Below, in pieces: positions 7,222 through 16,550 of a stretch of DNA of 55,118 bases. This DNA is from an uncultured Saprospiraceae bacterium (GTDB lineage Bacteria > Bacteroidota > Bacteroidia > Chitinophagales > Saprospiraceae): assembly GCA_937918905.1 (NCBI GenBank), contig CAKZSH010000068.1, positions 1-55,118 of the forward strand. Direction: 5' to 3'. Under the pieces are notes generated by a model. That model ran no database searches, was not told the origin of the DNA, and worked only from the letters and a program-made list of their open reading frames with translations. Position 1 is the first letter of the stretch; every line of letters begins with the position of its first letter. A program made the translations under genes and the position numbers.

Positions 7222-9933
7222 ATGAAAAAACTTTTTACAATTTTATTTCTTTTTGCATTGGCACCTTTTGTTTGGTCTCAGCAATTACATATTGTCGAAA
7301 CAGTTGGTAATACTGGTTTTAACCCTACAAATCTCACCGTCGCTTTAGGTGATACTGTACGATGGGTAAATACAGGAGGAGGACATAATGTCAATGCTAC
7401 TCAAGCTGCCTACCCAAATAATCCTGATTTTTTTGGAAATGCTGTAGGCGTAAATTGGACTTTCGACCATGTATTTACTGTTCCTGGGTTTTATAATTAT
7501 CAATGTGATCCTCATCTAGGGTTAGGTATGGTAGGTACGGTTACCGTATTAAATGGTCCTGCATATCCAATCGGCCTGGTTACAGGTGATGGTGATGGAA
7601 ATGGAGAAGCCGATTCCGTAGGAGTGGCTTGTACATTGACAGGAGTAGTTTACGGAATTGACATGCAAGGAGGTGGTAATATTCAATTTACAATTATTGA
7701 TGGAAATAATGACGGAATTGGATTATTCAGTACCAATGACTTTGGTTATACGGTTACAGAAGGCGATGAAGTGACCATTGATGGAACAATCAGTAGCTTC
7801 AATGGATTAGCACAAATTAACCCTGATACTGTAATTGTAAATTCATCTGGGAATGCACTTATCGCTGCAACAACAGTTACTGCTTTGGATGAAAGTACAG
7901 AATCACAACTCGTAACTTTAGAAAATGTAACCCTTGTGGATCCTACTCAATGGGATAATGCAGGGTCAAATAACATAGATGTTACGGATGGTACGAATAC
8001 TTGGACAGTAAGAATTGATAGTGATGTTGCAGATTTGAATGCAGCACCAGCACCTACTGGAGCATTTAATATTACAGGTCTTGGTGGACAATTTGATAGT
8101 AGTGATCCTTACTTGGATGGCTATCAATTATTACCTCGTTACCTTGCTGATTTGGAAAATATTGTTGCTCCAGGAATGCTTGATATAGGAACAATTACAG
8201 CAGATAGTGATATGAACGGAGAAGCGGATTCTGTTGGGGTTTCAGGTACTATTACAGGTATTGTATATGGAATCGATATGCAAGGAGGAACCAATGTTCA
8301 GTTTACTGTAATTGATGCTAATAATAATGGAATAGGAATATTCAGCTCTGCATTCACTAGCTATGTAGTGGCTGAAGGAGACCAGGTGACTATTAGTGGA
8401 ACAGTATCAAGTTTTAATGGATTGGCTCAATTTGCTCCTGATGCGGAGATTGTAGTGAATTCTTCTGGGAATGCACTTCTTGCTCCAACTGTAGTTACTG
8501 CTTTGGATGAAAGTACAGAATCACAATTAGTTACTTTGCAAAATGTAACTTTAGTTGATCCTACTCAATGGGATAATGCAGGTTCGAATAATATTGATGT
8601 TACAGATGGAACTAACACTTATTTAGTAAGAATAGATAGTGATGTGGTTGACCTAAATGCTGCACCTGCACCAGCAGGAGCATTTAATATTACTGGTATT
8701 GGAGGACAATTTGATAGTAGTGATCCATACTTGGATGGTTACCAATTATTGCCTCGTTACCTTGCTGATTTAGAAATAATTGTTGGCCCAACCATCAATG
8801 CTAACGACGATGCAGTTAATTTACCAATTGATGCAACAAGTTCTATTGATGTATTGGCTAATGATGAATTGCCAAATCCTATTACCACATTAATGATTAT
8901 TAATGCAGCAACTGGTGGGATGGCTACTGCAAATGGAACAACCGATATTACTTATACTTCTACCATGGGATTTTGTGGAAATGATTCTTTCACTTATGAA
9001 ATATGTGATGGGACTAATTGTGATACTGCAACTGTAAATATCACAATTGATTGTCCTCCTTCCTACCCTCTATATACTATTGGAGCAGTAACAGGTGATA
9101 GTGATGGTGATTTTGTTCCTGACTCATTAGGGGTAACTTGTGAAGTAACAGGTGTGGTACACAATCCAGATTTTAGAGGTGGAGCTGGATATACTTTTAC
9201 CATTATTGGAGCAGATGGAAATGGAATTGCAGTATTTGACTTTGATGATGTAAGTGGTTATACTGATCCTGTTGAGGGAGATGAACTTACTCTTCAAGGT
9301 GAGATTGGACAATTCAATGGTTTGATTCAATTTAGACCTGTTTCAATTACGACCAATTCTTCAGGCAATGCTTTAGTGACGCCTACTGATGTTACTACTT
9401 TGGGAGAAGAGACTGAATCTCAACTAGTAAGAATGGAAAATATGTCACTTGTAGACCCAACACAATGGTTAGGTGGCGGTTCTAGTTTCAATGTCGATAT
9501 TACAGATGGTACAAACACTTTTGCAATGAGAATTGAAAATGAATCTGAATTATCAACTCAAACTGCAATAACTGGTATTTTTAATGTAACAGGTATCGGA
9601 GGTCAATTTGATACAGAGGATCCACGAGATGGAGACTATCAAATTTTCCCAAGATACTTAACAGATATTGAAGAAGTGATCTCAACTGTTAATCCTGATT
9701 TGGCAGAAAAAATTAAACTTCAACCAAATCCTGTAAGTGAATTGTTACAAGTTAAATCTGAGATTCAATTAGATCACATCATTATCTCAAATATGTTAGG
9801 TCAACAAGTTACTGAATTACGCCAACCTAACTTAAACGAAACAATTAATGTAAACAACTGGCAATCAGGTGTTTATGTAATTACTTTTGTTACGGGTGAT
9901 GAGATTTGGACTTCGCAATTTGTGAAGCAATAA
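7222..9933 (+). CDS. Secreted cupredoxin / OB-like repeat protein with T9SS sorting domain
   Basis: A 903-residue extracellular protein. A signal peptide (1-19) precedes a plastocyanin-like domain (about 21-110) with a full type-1 copper set: H55 in GGGHNV, then C95, H98 and M103 in QCDPHLGLGMVG. Three copies of a repeat of about 200 residues follow (about 113-315, 318-515 and 614-820). Each runs from an acidic DGDGNGEADSVG start through an OB-like EGDEVTIDGTISSFNGLAQ strand set to GQFDSSDPYLDGYQLLPRYL. A Big/VCBS-like domain (about 525-612, NDDAVNLP) sits between repeats two and three. A type A T9SS sorting domain (about 827-903, LQPNPVSELLQV) ends the protein. The repeats resemble OB-fold modules found beside extracellular nucleases, but no nuclease domain is present. 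Repeats one and two are close to identical, pointing to recent duplication. Confidence 0.85.
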   Translation: MKKLFTILFLFALAPFVWSQQLHIVETVGNTGFNPTNLTVALGDTVRWVNTGGGHNVNATQAAYPNNPDFFGNAVGVNWTFDHVFTVPGFYNYQCDPHLGLGMVGTVTVLNGPAYPIGLVTGDGDGNGEADSVGVACTLTGVVYGIDMQGGGNIQFTIIDGNNDGIGLFSTNDFGYTVTEGDEVTIDGTISSFNGLAQINPDTVIVNSSGNALIAATTVTALDESTESQLVTLENVTLVDPTQWDNAGSNNIDVTDGTNTWTVRIDSDVADLNAAPAPTGAFNITGLGGQFDSSDPYLDGYQLLPRYLADLENIVAPGMLDIGTITADSDMNGEADSVGVSGTITGIVYGIDMQGGTNVQFTVIDANNNGIGIFSSAFTSYVVAEGDQVTISGTVSSFNGLAQFAPDAEIVVNSSGNALLAPTVVTALDESTESQLVTLQNVTLVDPTQWDNAGSNNIDVTDGTNTYLVRIDSDVVDLNAAPAPAGAFNITGIGGQFDSSDPYLDGYQLLPRYLADLEIIVGPTINANDDAVNLPIDATSSIDVLANDELPNPITTLMIINAATGGMATANGTTDITYTSTMGFCGNDSFTYEICDGTNCDTATVNITIDCPPSYPLYTIGAVTGDSDGDFVPDSLGVTCEVTGVVHNPDFRGGAGYTFTIIGADGNGIAVFDFDDVSGYTDPVEGDELTLQGEIGQFNGLIQFRPVSITTNSSGNALVTPTDVTTLGEETESQLVRMENMSLVDPTQWLGGGSSFNVDITDGTNTFAMRIENESELSTQTAITGIFNVTGIGGQFDTEDPRDGDYQIFPRYLTDIEEVISTVNPDLAEKIKLQPNPVSELLQVKSEIQLDHIIISNMLGQQVTELRQPNLNETINVNNWQSGVYVITFVTGDEIWTSQFVKQ

Positions 9934-9950
9934 TATTTTTAAAATTTATA

Positions 9951-9983
9951 ATTCACAAGGTGACTTGAAGTCACCTTGTGAAT
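9951..9983. repeat. 33-base near-perfect palindrome after a stop codon
   Basis: Arms 9951-9966 and 9968-9983 pair perfectly around one base (ATTCACAAGGTGACTT). It starts 18 bases past the stop of the cupredoxin gene and resembles the other palindromes placed at gene ends here. Confidence 0.85.
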
Positions 9984-9992
9984 ATTTCAATA

Positions 9993-10030
9993 AAAAACGC
10001 AAATTTACGTAACAGTATATTTGCGTTTTT
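9993..10030 (+). terminator. Intrinsic terminator of the cupredoxin protein gene
   Basis: A 12 bp stem (9993-10004 with 10019-10030, core AAACGCAAAT) ends in a continuous T-tract to 10032. It lies just before the next gene. Confidence 0.8.
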
Positions 10031-10052
10031 TTATTTTTATAAAAATAAAACT

Positions 10053-10541
10053 ATGATTCTTGATGATGAAGGTTTTGAAATTTCAGAAAAACCTCACTAT
10101 ACCTATAAATGGTTTTTAGTGAGTGCCATTCTATTTGGTTTCATCTCATTTTATAGATACTATTTTTGTGGAAATTCAGCTTTTGATATCCAAAACCATG
10201 ACACCTATTATGTTATTCCTATATTTCATCCTCCCCTTATTGGTGGAGTAATTATGTTATTTTTCGCAATCATATACTTTTTAATTAATTATTTATTTAA
10301 AAAACCATTAAAAAGAATATTGAGTATCATTCATTTTTTATTGACATTAATTCCTTTACTTGCAATACTACTTTTACTTTTCAAATTGGATACTTCTAGG
10401 TACATGAATGTAATTTCTTTTTCAAGAAACAGAAGTTTAAATATCATAATACTTAGTTTCCTTGGTCTATTTATATTAGGACAAGTTATTTTTCTATTTA
10501 ATTTTTTTAGAAGTTTTTTCATATCATTGTATTCAAGATAA
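10053..10541 (+). CDS. Small membrane protein with cytochrome-oxidase-like HDTYYVI motif
   Basis: A 162-residue integral membrane protein starting at the ATG at 10053 (MILDDEGFEIS). The frame extends upstream to 9978, but that part is formed by the palindrome and terminator and is unlikely to be coding. Four hydrophobic segments are visible at about 20-36, 60-85, 92-110 and 130-155. Between the first two lies IQNHDTYYVIPIFHPP, which resembles the HDTYFVVAHFHY stretch of haem-copper oxidase subunit I. The rest of subunit I, including its other haem and copper ligands, is absent, so this is not an oxidase. Similar short proteins occur in Bacteroidota without a known role. Confidence 0.6.
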   Translation: MILDDEGFEISEKPHYTYKWFLVSAILFGFISFYRYYFCGNSAFDIQNHDTYYVIPIFHPPLIGGVIMLFFAIIYFLINYLFKKPLKRILSIIHFLLTLIPLLAILLLLFKLDTSRYMNVISFSRNRSLNIIILSFLGLFILGQVIFLFNFFRSFFISLYSR

Positions 10542-10637
10542 ATGGATTTGTACTGGAAACTATTACAACTTAAAATAAAAATCGCACAATACTCAATACC
10601 CATAATCTCAATACATTCTTACAAAATAATTTTAAAC

Positions 10638-11678
10638 ATGAAAAACTTATTCCTCCTCCTCCCCTTGTTTTTTATTTTTACTTGTAAATCTCAACCTCAA
10701 AACAATCCACTTTTAGAACTTTCCAAAGATCACAAAGTTCTTTTTCTAAATGTCAAAGAAAGCGGAGAAGCCATTGCCAAAGATGATAAAGAACACTTCT
10801 TTTCTCTTATCAATAAATTGGATATGAGTATCCAAATGAAAAAAAATTACCCTTCGGAAACACCTCGATCTAAAATCCTAGAAGATTATAAAGCTCATCT
10901 AAAAGCTGATGTTTTAGAATTTTCCAAAGAAGATATGGATTTCATCAATGGTGTGATGACGGAAGCCTATGAACTTTCTAACAAAGTATCTACAAATATT
11001 TTCCCAAAGGAAATAAAACTCATAAAAGTTGGTGGAAACCATTATGGTGATGGTGCTTACTACACCCGTGAAAATTGTATCATCATCCCAAAAGATCAAC
11101 TAGCTATAAAAAATCGAAAAGGTTTTTTGGAAACGATGTTCCATGAAATCTCTCACATCTACACCCGATACCATCCCGAAAAAAGAGATCAACTCTACGA
11201 ACTCATTGGATTTAAAAATACAGGAAACCGTTCCAATCTTTTAATAAAAGATGGACTCAACAATCGAATTTTACTCAACCCCGATGGTGTAAATTTCGCC
11301 TATAAAATAGAACTTAAAGAAATGGATGGAGGCCCTTTTACAGCCATTCCTATTATCGTTTCCAATGAAACCGAGTATAAAGAAAACAAATCTGATTTTT
11401 TCGAGTATATTCATTTTAGTTTATACAAAGTACGGTATCGTCACTCTGCACGAGTCATCTCAACACCCGAAGGAGATAGTACTGTTGACATGGATAACAT
11501 ACCTGATTTCTTTGAGCAAATTACTGATAATACAGGTTACATCATTCACCCAGATGAAATCATTGCAGACAATTTTATGTACATCATGATGCGAGAAAAG
11601 AAAGATGGATTAAACCAAGAATTTTCAGTAGCAGGTGTGGAATTACTAAAAAATATAAAAACAATATTGAAGAATTGA
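10638..11678 (+). CDS. Lipoprotein with HExxH zinc-protease motif
   Basis: A 346-residue envelope lipoprotein. The chosen ATG at 10638 gives MKNLFLLLPLFFIFTCKSQ, with a lipobox cysteine at residue 16. The upstream in-frame ATG at 10542 would bury this signal. Residues 165-176 read TMFHEISHIYTR, a zincin HExxH site (H169, E170, H173). Histidines and acidic residues follow, for example HPDEIIADNF near residue 305, which could supply a third ligand. The protein probably cleaves or binds a substrate at the cell surface or periplasm. The family is not identified. An inverted repeat of the TTCGAATAAC type begins about 15 bases after the stop. Confidence 0.7.
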   Translation: MKNLFLLLPLFFIFTCKSQPQNNPLLELSKDHKVLFLNVKESGEAIAKDDKEHFFSLINKLDMSIQMKKNYPSETPRSKILEDYKAHLKADVLEFSKEDMDFINGVMTEAYELSNKVSTNIFPKEIKLIKVGGNHYGDGAYYTRENCIIIPKDQLAIKNRKGFLETMFHEISHIYTRYHPEKRDQLYELIGFKNTGNRSNLLIKDGLNNRILLNPDGVNFAYKIELKEMDGGPFTAIPIIVSNETEYKENKSDFFEYIHFSLYKVRYRHSARVISTPEGDSTVDMDNIPDFFEQITDNTGYIIHPDEIIADNFMYIMMREKKDGLNQEFSVAGVELLKNIKTILKN

Positions 11679-11692
11679 AAGCATGTGTTTGG

Positions 11693-11803
11693 GTGTATGT
11701 GTATATAAGTGTATATGTTTCGAATAACGGTGAGAAAATAAAAGGTTCTATTTTATAAAAATTCAATAGTATTAGAAACTTATACACCTATATACTCATA
11801 CAC
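11693..11803. repeat. Inverted repeat with 34-base arms (TTCGAATAAC-type family)
   Basis: Arm 11693-11726 pairs with 11770-11803. The left arm ends in TATGTTTCGAATA and matches the arm of the 2447-2559 element closely. It sits between the HExxH lipoprotein and the DUF697 protein genes. Confidence 0.8.
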
Positions 11804-11865
11804 ATAATTGTAACATTCGTCGAATTTTTCAATACCTTTAAACCGATACCTTTAAATTTGAACCT

Positions 11866-12573
11866 ATGTTAAATAAAAAGAATTTTGGAAAAATATTTTC
11901 ACGAGTTAAAAAATCATTTTCATCGATGAAAGATAAAAAAGTAAGAGCAGAAAGCATCATTAATAATCATACCTTATTTGCAACAGGCGCAGGAGCAATT
12001 CCTCTGCCATTGATCGATTTTGCAGCCGTTACTGCCATCCAGTTGGACATGGTAAAATCATTGACTAACCTTTACGAAGAGAACTACTCAGAAAATGTAG
12101 GTAAAGCATTTATTGCCTCCATCACCAGTACTTCACTTGCTCGAATGGGAGCATCTGCCATCAAAGCCATTCCTGGTATTGGATCTCTTTTGGGAGGTGT
12201 GTCGATGTCAATTATGTCAGGAGCATCCACCTATGCTTTAGGAAATGTTATTATGCGATTTTATGAAAGAGGAATTGGTTTAGAAGATATTGATACTGAT
12301 ACTGCCAAAAAAATATATGAAGAGGAATTAGAAAAAGGAAAAAAGGTGGCAGAAGAATTAAAAAAGAAAAAAGAAGCAGAAGGTTCCAATGCTTCAACTA
12401 CCGTCGAGGATGTAGAAGAGGAAGCCGAATTCACCGCTCCTCCTCCACCAAAAGCAGAACCTGAAAATGATATTTACGCTGAATTAATGAAATTAAGTGA
12501 ACTCAAAGATAAGGGTGTCCTCTCCGAAGAAGAGTTTGCTAAAATGAAAAAAGAGATCATTGACAAATTTTAA
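11866..12573 (+). CDS. DUF697-like protein with C-terminal SHOCT domain
   Basis: A 235-residue protein. Residues 30-150 form a hydrophobic helical domain of the DUF697/YcjF type (HTLFATGAGAIPLPLIDFAA, then a Gly/Ala-rich SLLGGVSMSIMSGAS). A charged coiled segment (150-175) and an acidic, proline-rich linker lead to a C-terminal SHOCT domain (about 205-235, LSELKDKGVLSEEEFAKMKK). DUF697 proteins are membrane-associated and often linked to GTPases. SHOCT domains are short oligomerisation helices. No GTPase is present here. The next gene overlaps its 3' end by 14 bases, so the two are almost certainly co-transcribed. Confidence 0.75.
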   Translation: MLNKKNFGKIFSRVKKSFSSMKDKKVRAESIINNHTLFATGAGAIPLPLIDFAAVTAIQLDMVKSLTNLYEENYSENVGKAFIASITSTSLARMGASAIKAIPGIGSLLGGVSMSIMSGASTYALGNVIMRFYERGIGLEDIDTDTAKKIYEEELEKGKKVAEELKKKKEAEGSNASTTVEDVEEEAEFTAPPPPKAEPENDIYAELMKLSELKDKGVLSEEEFAKMKKEIIDKF

Positions 12574-13813
12574 AACTTCCGATTTTAGTATATTATTAGC
12601 TTTAGATAAAGAAGCATTGCAACAGGTAATTGAAACTCAATTACCTGTTGAACTTTTAAAGCAGTTCGCTCCAGAAGGGGCTGATGATATTCGAGTAAGT
12701 GTGCGACGAAAAGGAAAAATTGATTTTCAAATAGCACAAAACATTATTGATTATCGAGTTCCCTTAGAACTATCTGTGCAAAAAAATATGATGTTGGGAA
12801 ATGTAGATGTATTGTTTGAAATGTACTTTAGTTTCCAAACTCAATTTCTAATTAAAGATAACTGGGAAGTCGCTACCCGTACACAACTTACTGATTACCA
12901 ATGGATTAAAGAACCTAAGATAGATTTAGGAATCATCAATATCCCATTGGACAAGACCGTTATAAAAGCTATTGAAAGTAATAAAGAAAGTATTTGCCAA
13001 CAAGTAGATAACGTGATAAAAAAGCAATTAGACTTTCAGGCATTGCTGACTCAATTTTTATCCGCTCTTCCCAATCCAATCTCAACACCAGCAGGTGGTC
13101 AAGTATTTTGGAAATGTGAACAAGTGAATACTTCAATGACTCCTATCTATGAAAATGGAAATGTAATTTACGTTAAAGTTGGACTGAAAGGGGCAACTGA
13201 ATTTTCCTATGGGAAGGCATTGCCTATTGAAAAAACGGTAATCAAATCTCCAGATCTTGTCTCTGATATTGAAAAAGAAAGTTTGGTACAATCCATTCTT
13301 CGAGTAGATTTTAAAGCTATGGAAAAATCTGCAATGGTATTGTTACAAAAACAACAATTTGAATTTAAAGGACAAAAAATAAATGTCAGTTCTATTCAAA
13401 TTAATCAAATTGGACAACGGCTAAAAATTAATTTAGGTTTAGAAGGTGCATTTAATGGAACGGCAACTTTGATTGGAAAACCTGTTTTTGACCGAATGAA
13501 TCAAATACTCAAAGTGACAGAATCAGAACTAGATTTGAAAGGCAATAATTTTATCAGCAAGACCATGGTTGTTTTCTTAGAAAGTATTATCGAAGAAAAA
13601 CTGATGTCGAAATTGCAATTTTCCATTACTAAATCTATCGAAACTGCCAACGAAAAAATTAAATATTTCCCAATCCAACAAGGCTTCTATGCCAAAGGAA
13701 AAATTAATGAGGTTGATCTCCCTAGAATTGAAGTGGAAGCAGATGCGTTGTTGATTCAATTATCCATGAAAATGTTTTTGCAACTAGGTTTGGAAAATAA
13801 AAATTTGGCGTAA
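12560..13813 (+). CDS. DUF4403-like protein, translationally coupled
   Basis: A 417-residue protein made of two similar beta-rich halves with amphipathic alternation (for example DDIRVSVRRKGKIDFQI and GQKINVSSIQINQIGQRLKI). This resembles DUF4403 proteins, a family distantly related to lipid-binding tubular (TULIP-like) folds. No signal peptide or membrane helix is evident. The frame has no early ATG. A TTG at 12560 overlaps the end of the DUF697-SHOCT gene by 14 bases, consistent with coupled translation. Function is unknown, and the family assignment is from memory of sequence style rather than a search. Confidence 0.6.
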   Translation: MTNFKTSDFSILLALDKEALQQVIETQLPVELLKQFAPEGADDIRVSVRRKGKIDFQIAQNIIDYRVPLELSVQKNMMLGNVDVLFEMYFSFQTQFLIKDNWEVATRTQLTDYQWIKEPKIDLGIINIPLDKTVIKAIESNKESICQQVDNVIKKQLDFQALLTQFLSALPNPISTPAGGQVFWKCEQVNTSMTPIYENGNVIYVKVGLKGATEFSYGKALPIEKTVIKSPDLVSDIEKESLVQSILRVDFKAMEKSAMVLLQKQQFEFKGQKINVSSIQINQIGQRLKINLGLEGAFNGTATLIGKPVFDRMNQILKVTESELDLKGNNFISKTMVVFLESIIEEKLMSKLQFSITKSIETANEKIKYFPIQQGFYAKGKINEVDLPRIEVEADALLIQLSMKMFLQLGLENKNLA

Positions 13814-13833
13814 TTATTTATTTAAGTCAATCT

Positions 13834-13920
13834 AAGTAAGGGCGTGACTCCAAAGTCACGCTCTTACTTTTCAGCAATCAGGTCAAGTAAGGGCGTGACT
13901 TTGGAGTCACACCCTTACTT
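13834..13920. repeat. Twin 36-base palindromes in opposite orientation
   Basis: Units at 13834-13869 and 13885-13920 are each near-perfect palindromes beginning AAGTAAGGGCGTGACT. Their central four bases are CCAA and TTGG, so the second is the reverse complement of the first apart from two positions. They fill the gap between the DUF4403-like gene and pbpC. Confidence 0.85.
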
Positions 13921-14026
13921 CGCTCACCTTGCCTAACTTATTTATAAAATCAACGAAAAATAACTCCTCCCCAACGAATACTCAACAAACCTTCCACGCC
14001 TTCCCTTTTTTCCCTAATTTCGAGTT

Positions 14027-16435
14027 ATGAATTTTTTCAAAAAACCATATCATTTCTTTTTCAAAAAACATGGACGAAAAACAGGTTTTGTAATTCTCTT
14101 ATTGAGTCTTGCATACTGGTTTTGTTTACCCAAACCATTGTTTAGTGATCCTACCAGTATGGTTTTAGAAGATAAAGATGGAAACTTGCTAGGTGCACGA
14201 ATTGCAGCTGATGGGCAATGGCGATTCCCCCAAATAGATTCCGTTCCTGATAAATTTGCAAAGGCAATTATCACCTTTGAAGACAGAAGATTTTACAATC
14301 ATATTGGAGTAGATATTCGAGCTTTTTTTAGAGCAATAAAACAAAATATTTCCAATAATAAAATTGTAAGTGGTGGCAGTACTTTAAGTATGCAAACCAT
14401 CCGAATGTCTCGAAAAGGTAAACCTCGAAATATTGCTCAAAAATTAATCGAAGCGGTCTTAGCCACTCGTTTAGAATTACGATATTCTAAGGATGAAATT
14501 TTACAACTCTATGCATCACATGCTCCCTTTGGAGGCAATGTGGTTGGACTTGATGCTGCTGCTTGGAGATATTATAACAAACCTCCTACAAAACTAAGTT
14601 GGTCAGAAGCTGCAACGCTAGCGGTACTTCCCAATAGTCCTGCATTGATTCACCCAGGACGAAATAGAAAACAATTAGAAGCAAAGCGTAATCGACTGAT
14701 TGACAGACTTTTAGCTGCAAAATTCATTGATAAAATGACAGCCGAATTAGCAAAAGAAGAACCGCTTCCTGAAAAACCGCATCGGCTTCCTCGCAATGCC
14801 CCTCACCTACTCGACCGTGCATATCGAGAACATTTTTATGGTAAAAAAAATCAACATACGCTTCTCCAAACCACCATAGATCAAAATTTACAAAAACGTG
14901 TAAATGAAGTGTTACAACATCATCAATTGACACTTCAAGGCAACGGTATTTTTAATGCAGCAGCTTTGGTTATCGAAGTAGAAACTGGAAATGTAATCGC
15001 ATATGCTGGTAATATTCCTAATGCTGGAATCGATCATGGAGAACAAGTTGATATTATCAAAGCACCTCGAAGTACGGGCAGTATTTTAAAACCATTTCTT
15101 TACAGTTTTATGCTGCAAGAGGGAGAGATTTTACCAGAGATGTTGGTGCCAGATATTCCAACCACAATCGGAGGTTATCGCCCTGAAAATTTTCATCAAA
15201 GTTTTGATGGAAGAGTTTCTGCCAAACGGGCCATCAGTCGATCACTCAATGTACCATTGGTAAAAATGCTCCAAGATTATACGTATGAAAAATTTCATTT
15301 TGGATTAAATAACATTGGTTTTACAACTATCAATCGTCATCCTGACCATTATGGATTGACGTTGATTTTAGGTGGTGCCGAAGCCAATCTTTGGGACATC
15401 ACCAATGCTTACACTTCAATGGGTAGAACGGTGAATCACTTTTACCAAAATGATGGTAGGTACGATCCTCAAGATTTTAAAAAGCCTAATTATATTTTTG
15501 GAAAAAAAACACCTGCTACGCCTAAAGACAAATTAAAAGTTGAAGCACCTTTTATCAATGCCTCGGCTTCATGGTTGGCTTTTGAAGCGATGCGAAATGT
15601 TGAGCGTCCTAACTCGGAGGGCGATTGGGAAAGTTTTTCCAATAGCAGTACTATCGCATGGAAGACAGGGACAAGTTTTGGTTTTAGAGATGCTTGGGCA
15701 GTAGGACTCACTCCCAAATATGCGGTAGGTGTTTGGGTTGGAAATGCAGATGGAGAAGGTCGCCCAGGTTTGATCGGAGTACAGGCTGCGGCTCCCGTTT
15801 TATTTGATATTTTTGGGTTGTTGCCTTCGAGTAATTGGTTTGAACAACCCATTGATGAAATGATTCAATTACCGCTGTGTAGCCAAAGTGGTTTTAGAGC
15901 CACTTCGATTTGTGAAGTAGATAGTGTTTGGGTGCCTCAGAGCGGCGTAAAAGCCGAAATCTGTCCATTTCATAAGTATATTCATTTGGATAAAAATACG
16001 GACCTGCAAGTTCATTCCGATTGTGAGAGTCCTTCTCAAATGCAACATGTTCCATGGTTTGTATTACCACCTGTCGAAGAGTATTATTTTAAACCGCATC
16101 ATCCTAATTATAAAGTGCTTCCTCCGTTTCGAGCAGATTGTAAAGAAACAGTAGTTAGTACGACCAATAATCCAATGCAACTGATTTATCCGAAAGTTTT
16201 GACAAAGATTTATGTTCCTGTGGACTTGGATGGAGAATTGAGTAGAACTGTTTTTAAAATAGCCCACAGATCGCCTAGTCAAACGGTACATTGGCATTTG
16301 AATGAATCTTACCTAGGAAGTACAACTGACTTTCATGAAATGGAATTGAAGCCTGAGGCTGGAAAACATTTATTGACACTTGTGGATGAAAATGGGAATC
16401 GGTTGGAAAGGAAGTTCACGATAGTTTCGAAATAG
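14027..16435 (+). CDS. pbpC: Penicillin-binding protein 1C
   Basis: An 802-residue bifunctional peptidoglycan synthase anchored in the inner membrane. A membrane helix lies at about 20-36. The GT51 glycosyltransferase carries E85 in FEDRRFYNHIGVD and GGSTLSMQ. The transpeptidase has the SxxK motif S352-ILK, the SxN motif S406-LN, and the KTG box K546-TGTS. The last 80 residues match the BiPBP_C module that marks the PBP1C subclass. All catalytic motifs are intact and the length is typical. PBP1C genes are often next to an alpha-2-macroglobulin gene; none is seen here. The start at 14027 gives a conventional short cytoplasmic tail. Confidence 0.93.
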   Translation: MNFFKKPYHFFFKKHGRKTGFVILLLSLAYWFCLPKPLFSDPTSMVLEDKDGNLLGARIAADGQWRFPQIDSVPDKFAKAIITFEDRRFYNHIGVDIRAFFRAIKQNISNNKIVSGGSTLSMQTIRMSRKGKPRNIAQKLIEAVLATRLELRYSKDEILQLYASHAPFGGNVVGLDAAAWRYYNKPPTKLSWSEAATLAVLPNSPALIHPGRNRKQLEAKRNRLIDRLLAAKFIDKMTAELAKEEPLPEKPHRLPRNAPHLLDRAYREHFYGKKNQHTLLQTTIDQNLQKRVNEVLQHHQLTLQGNGIFNAAALVIEVETGNVIAYAGNIPNAGIDHGEQVDIIKAPRSTGSILKPFLYSFMLQEGEILPEMLVPDIPTTIGGYRPENFHQSFDGRVSAKRAISRSLNVPLVKMLQDYTYEKFHFGLNNIGFTTINRHPDHYGLTLILGGAEANLWDITNAYTSMGRTVNHFYQNDGRYDPQDFKKPNYIFGKKTPATPKDKLKVEAPFINASASWLAFEAMRNVERPNSEGDWESFSNSSTIAWKTGTSFGFRDAWAVGLTPKYAVGVWVGNADGEGRPGLIGVQAAAPVLFDIFGLLPSSNWFEQPIDEMIQLPLCSQSGFRATSICEVDSVWVPQSGVKAEICPFHKYIHLDKNTDLQVHSDCESPSQMQHVPWFVLPPVEEYYFKPHHPNYKVLPPFRADCKETVVSTTNNPMQLIYPKVLTKIYVPVDLDGELSRTVFKIAHRSPSQTVHWHLNESYLGSTTDFHEMELKPEAGKHLLTLVDENGNRLERKFTIVSK

Positions 16436-16447
16436 ATTTTTTTTTAA

Positions 16448-16540
16448 CAGTGAACTGTGAATTATCGCTGGTGATCGAGTTAATTTTGAAATAATATTTA
16501 TTAATGACTTGATCACCAGCTTTGGTTCTCAGTTCAACGT
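16448..16540. repeat. Inverted repeat downstream of pbpC
   Basis: Core arms GCTGGTGATCGAGTTA (16467-16482) and a matching copy ending at 16520 pair with one bulge. Outer arms containing TGAACTG extend the match to about 16448 and 16540. It may also terminate the pbpC transcript. Confidence 0.7.
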
Positions 16541-16550
16541 CAAAAAAAAA

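Noticed and set aside
4330..9933. SusC/SusD-type polysaccharide uptake pair
   Set aside because: The receptor is followed by a cupredoxin/T9SS protein, not a SusD lipoprotein, and it lacks the SusC signature.
9978..10052. N-terminal extension of the HDTYYVI protein
   Set aside because: These 25 codons are made from the palindrome at 9951-9983 and the terminator at 9993-10030; the ATG at 10053 gives a normal start.
10542..10637. 32-codon extension of the HExxH lipoprotein
   Set aside because: It would place a lipoprotein signal peptide internally; the ATG at 10638 begins a complete signal with lipobox.
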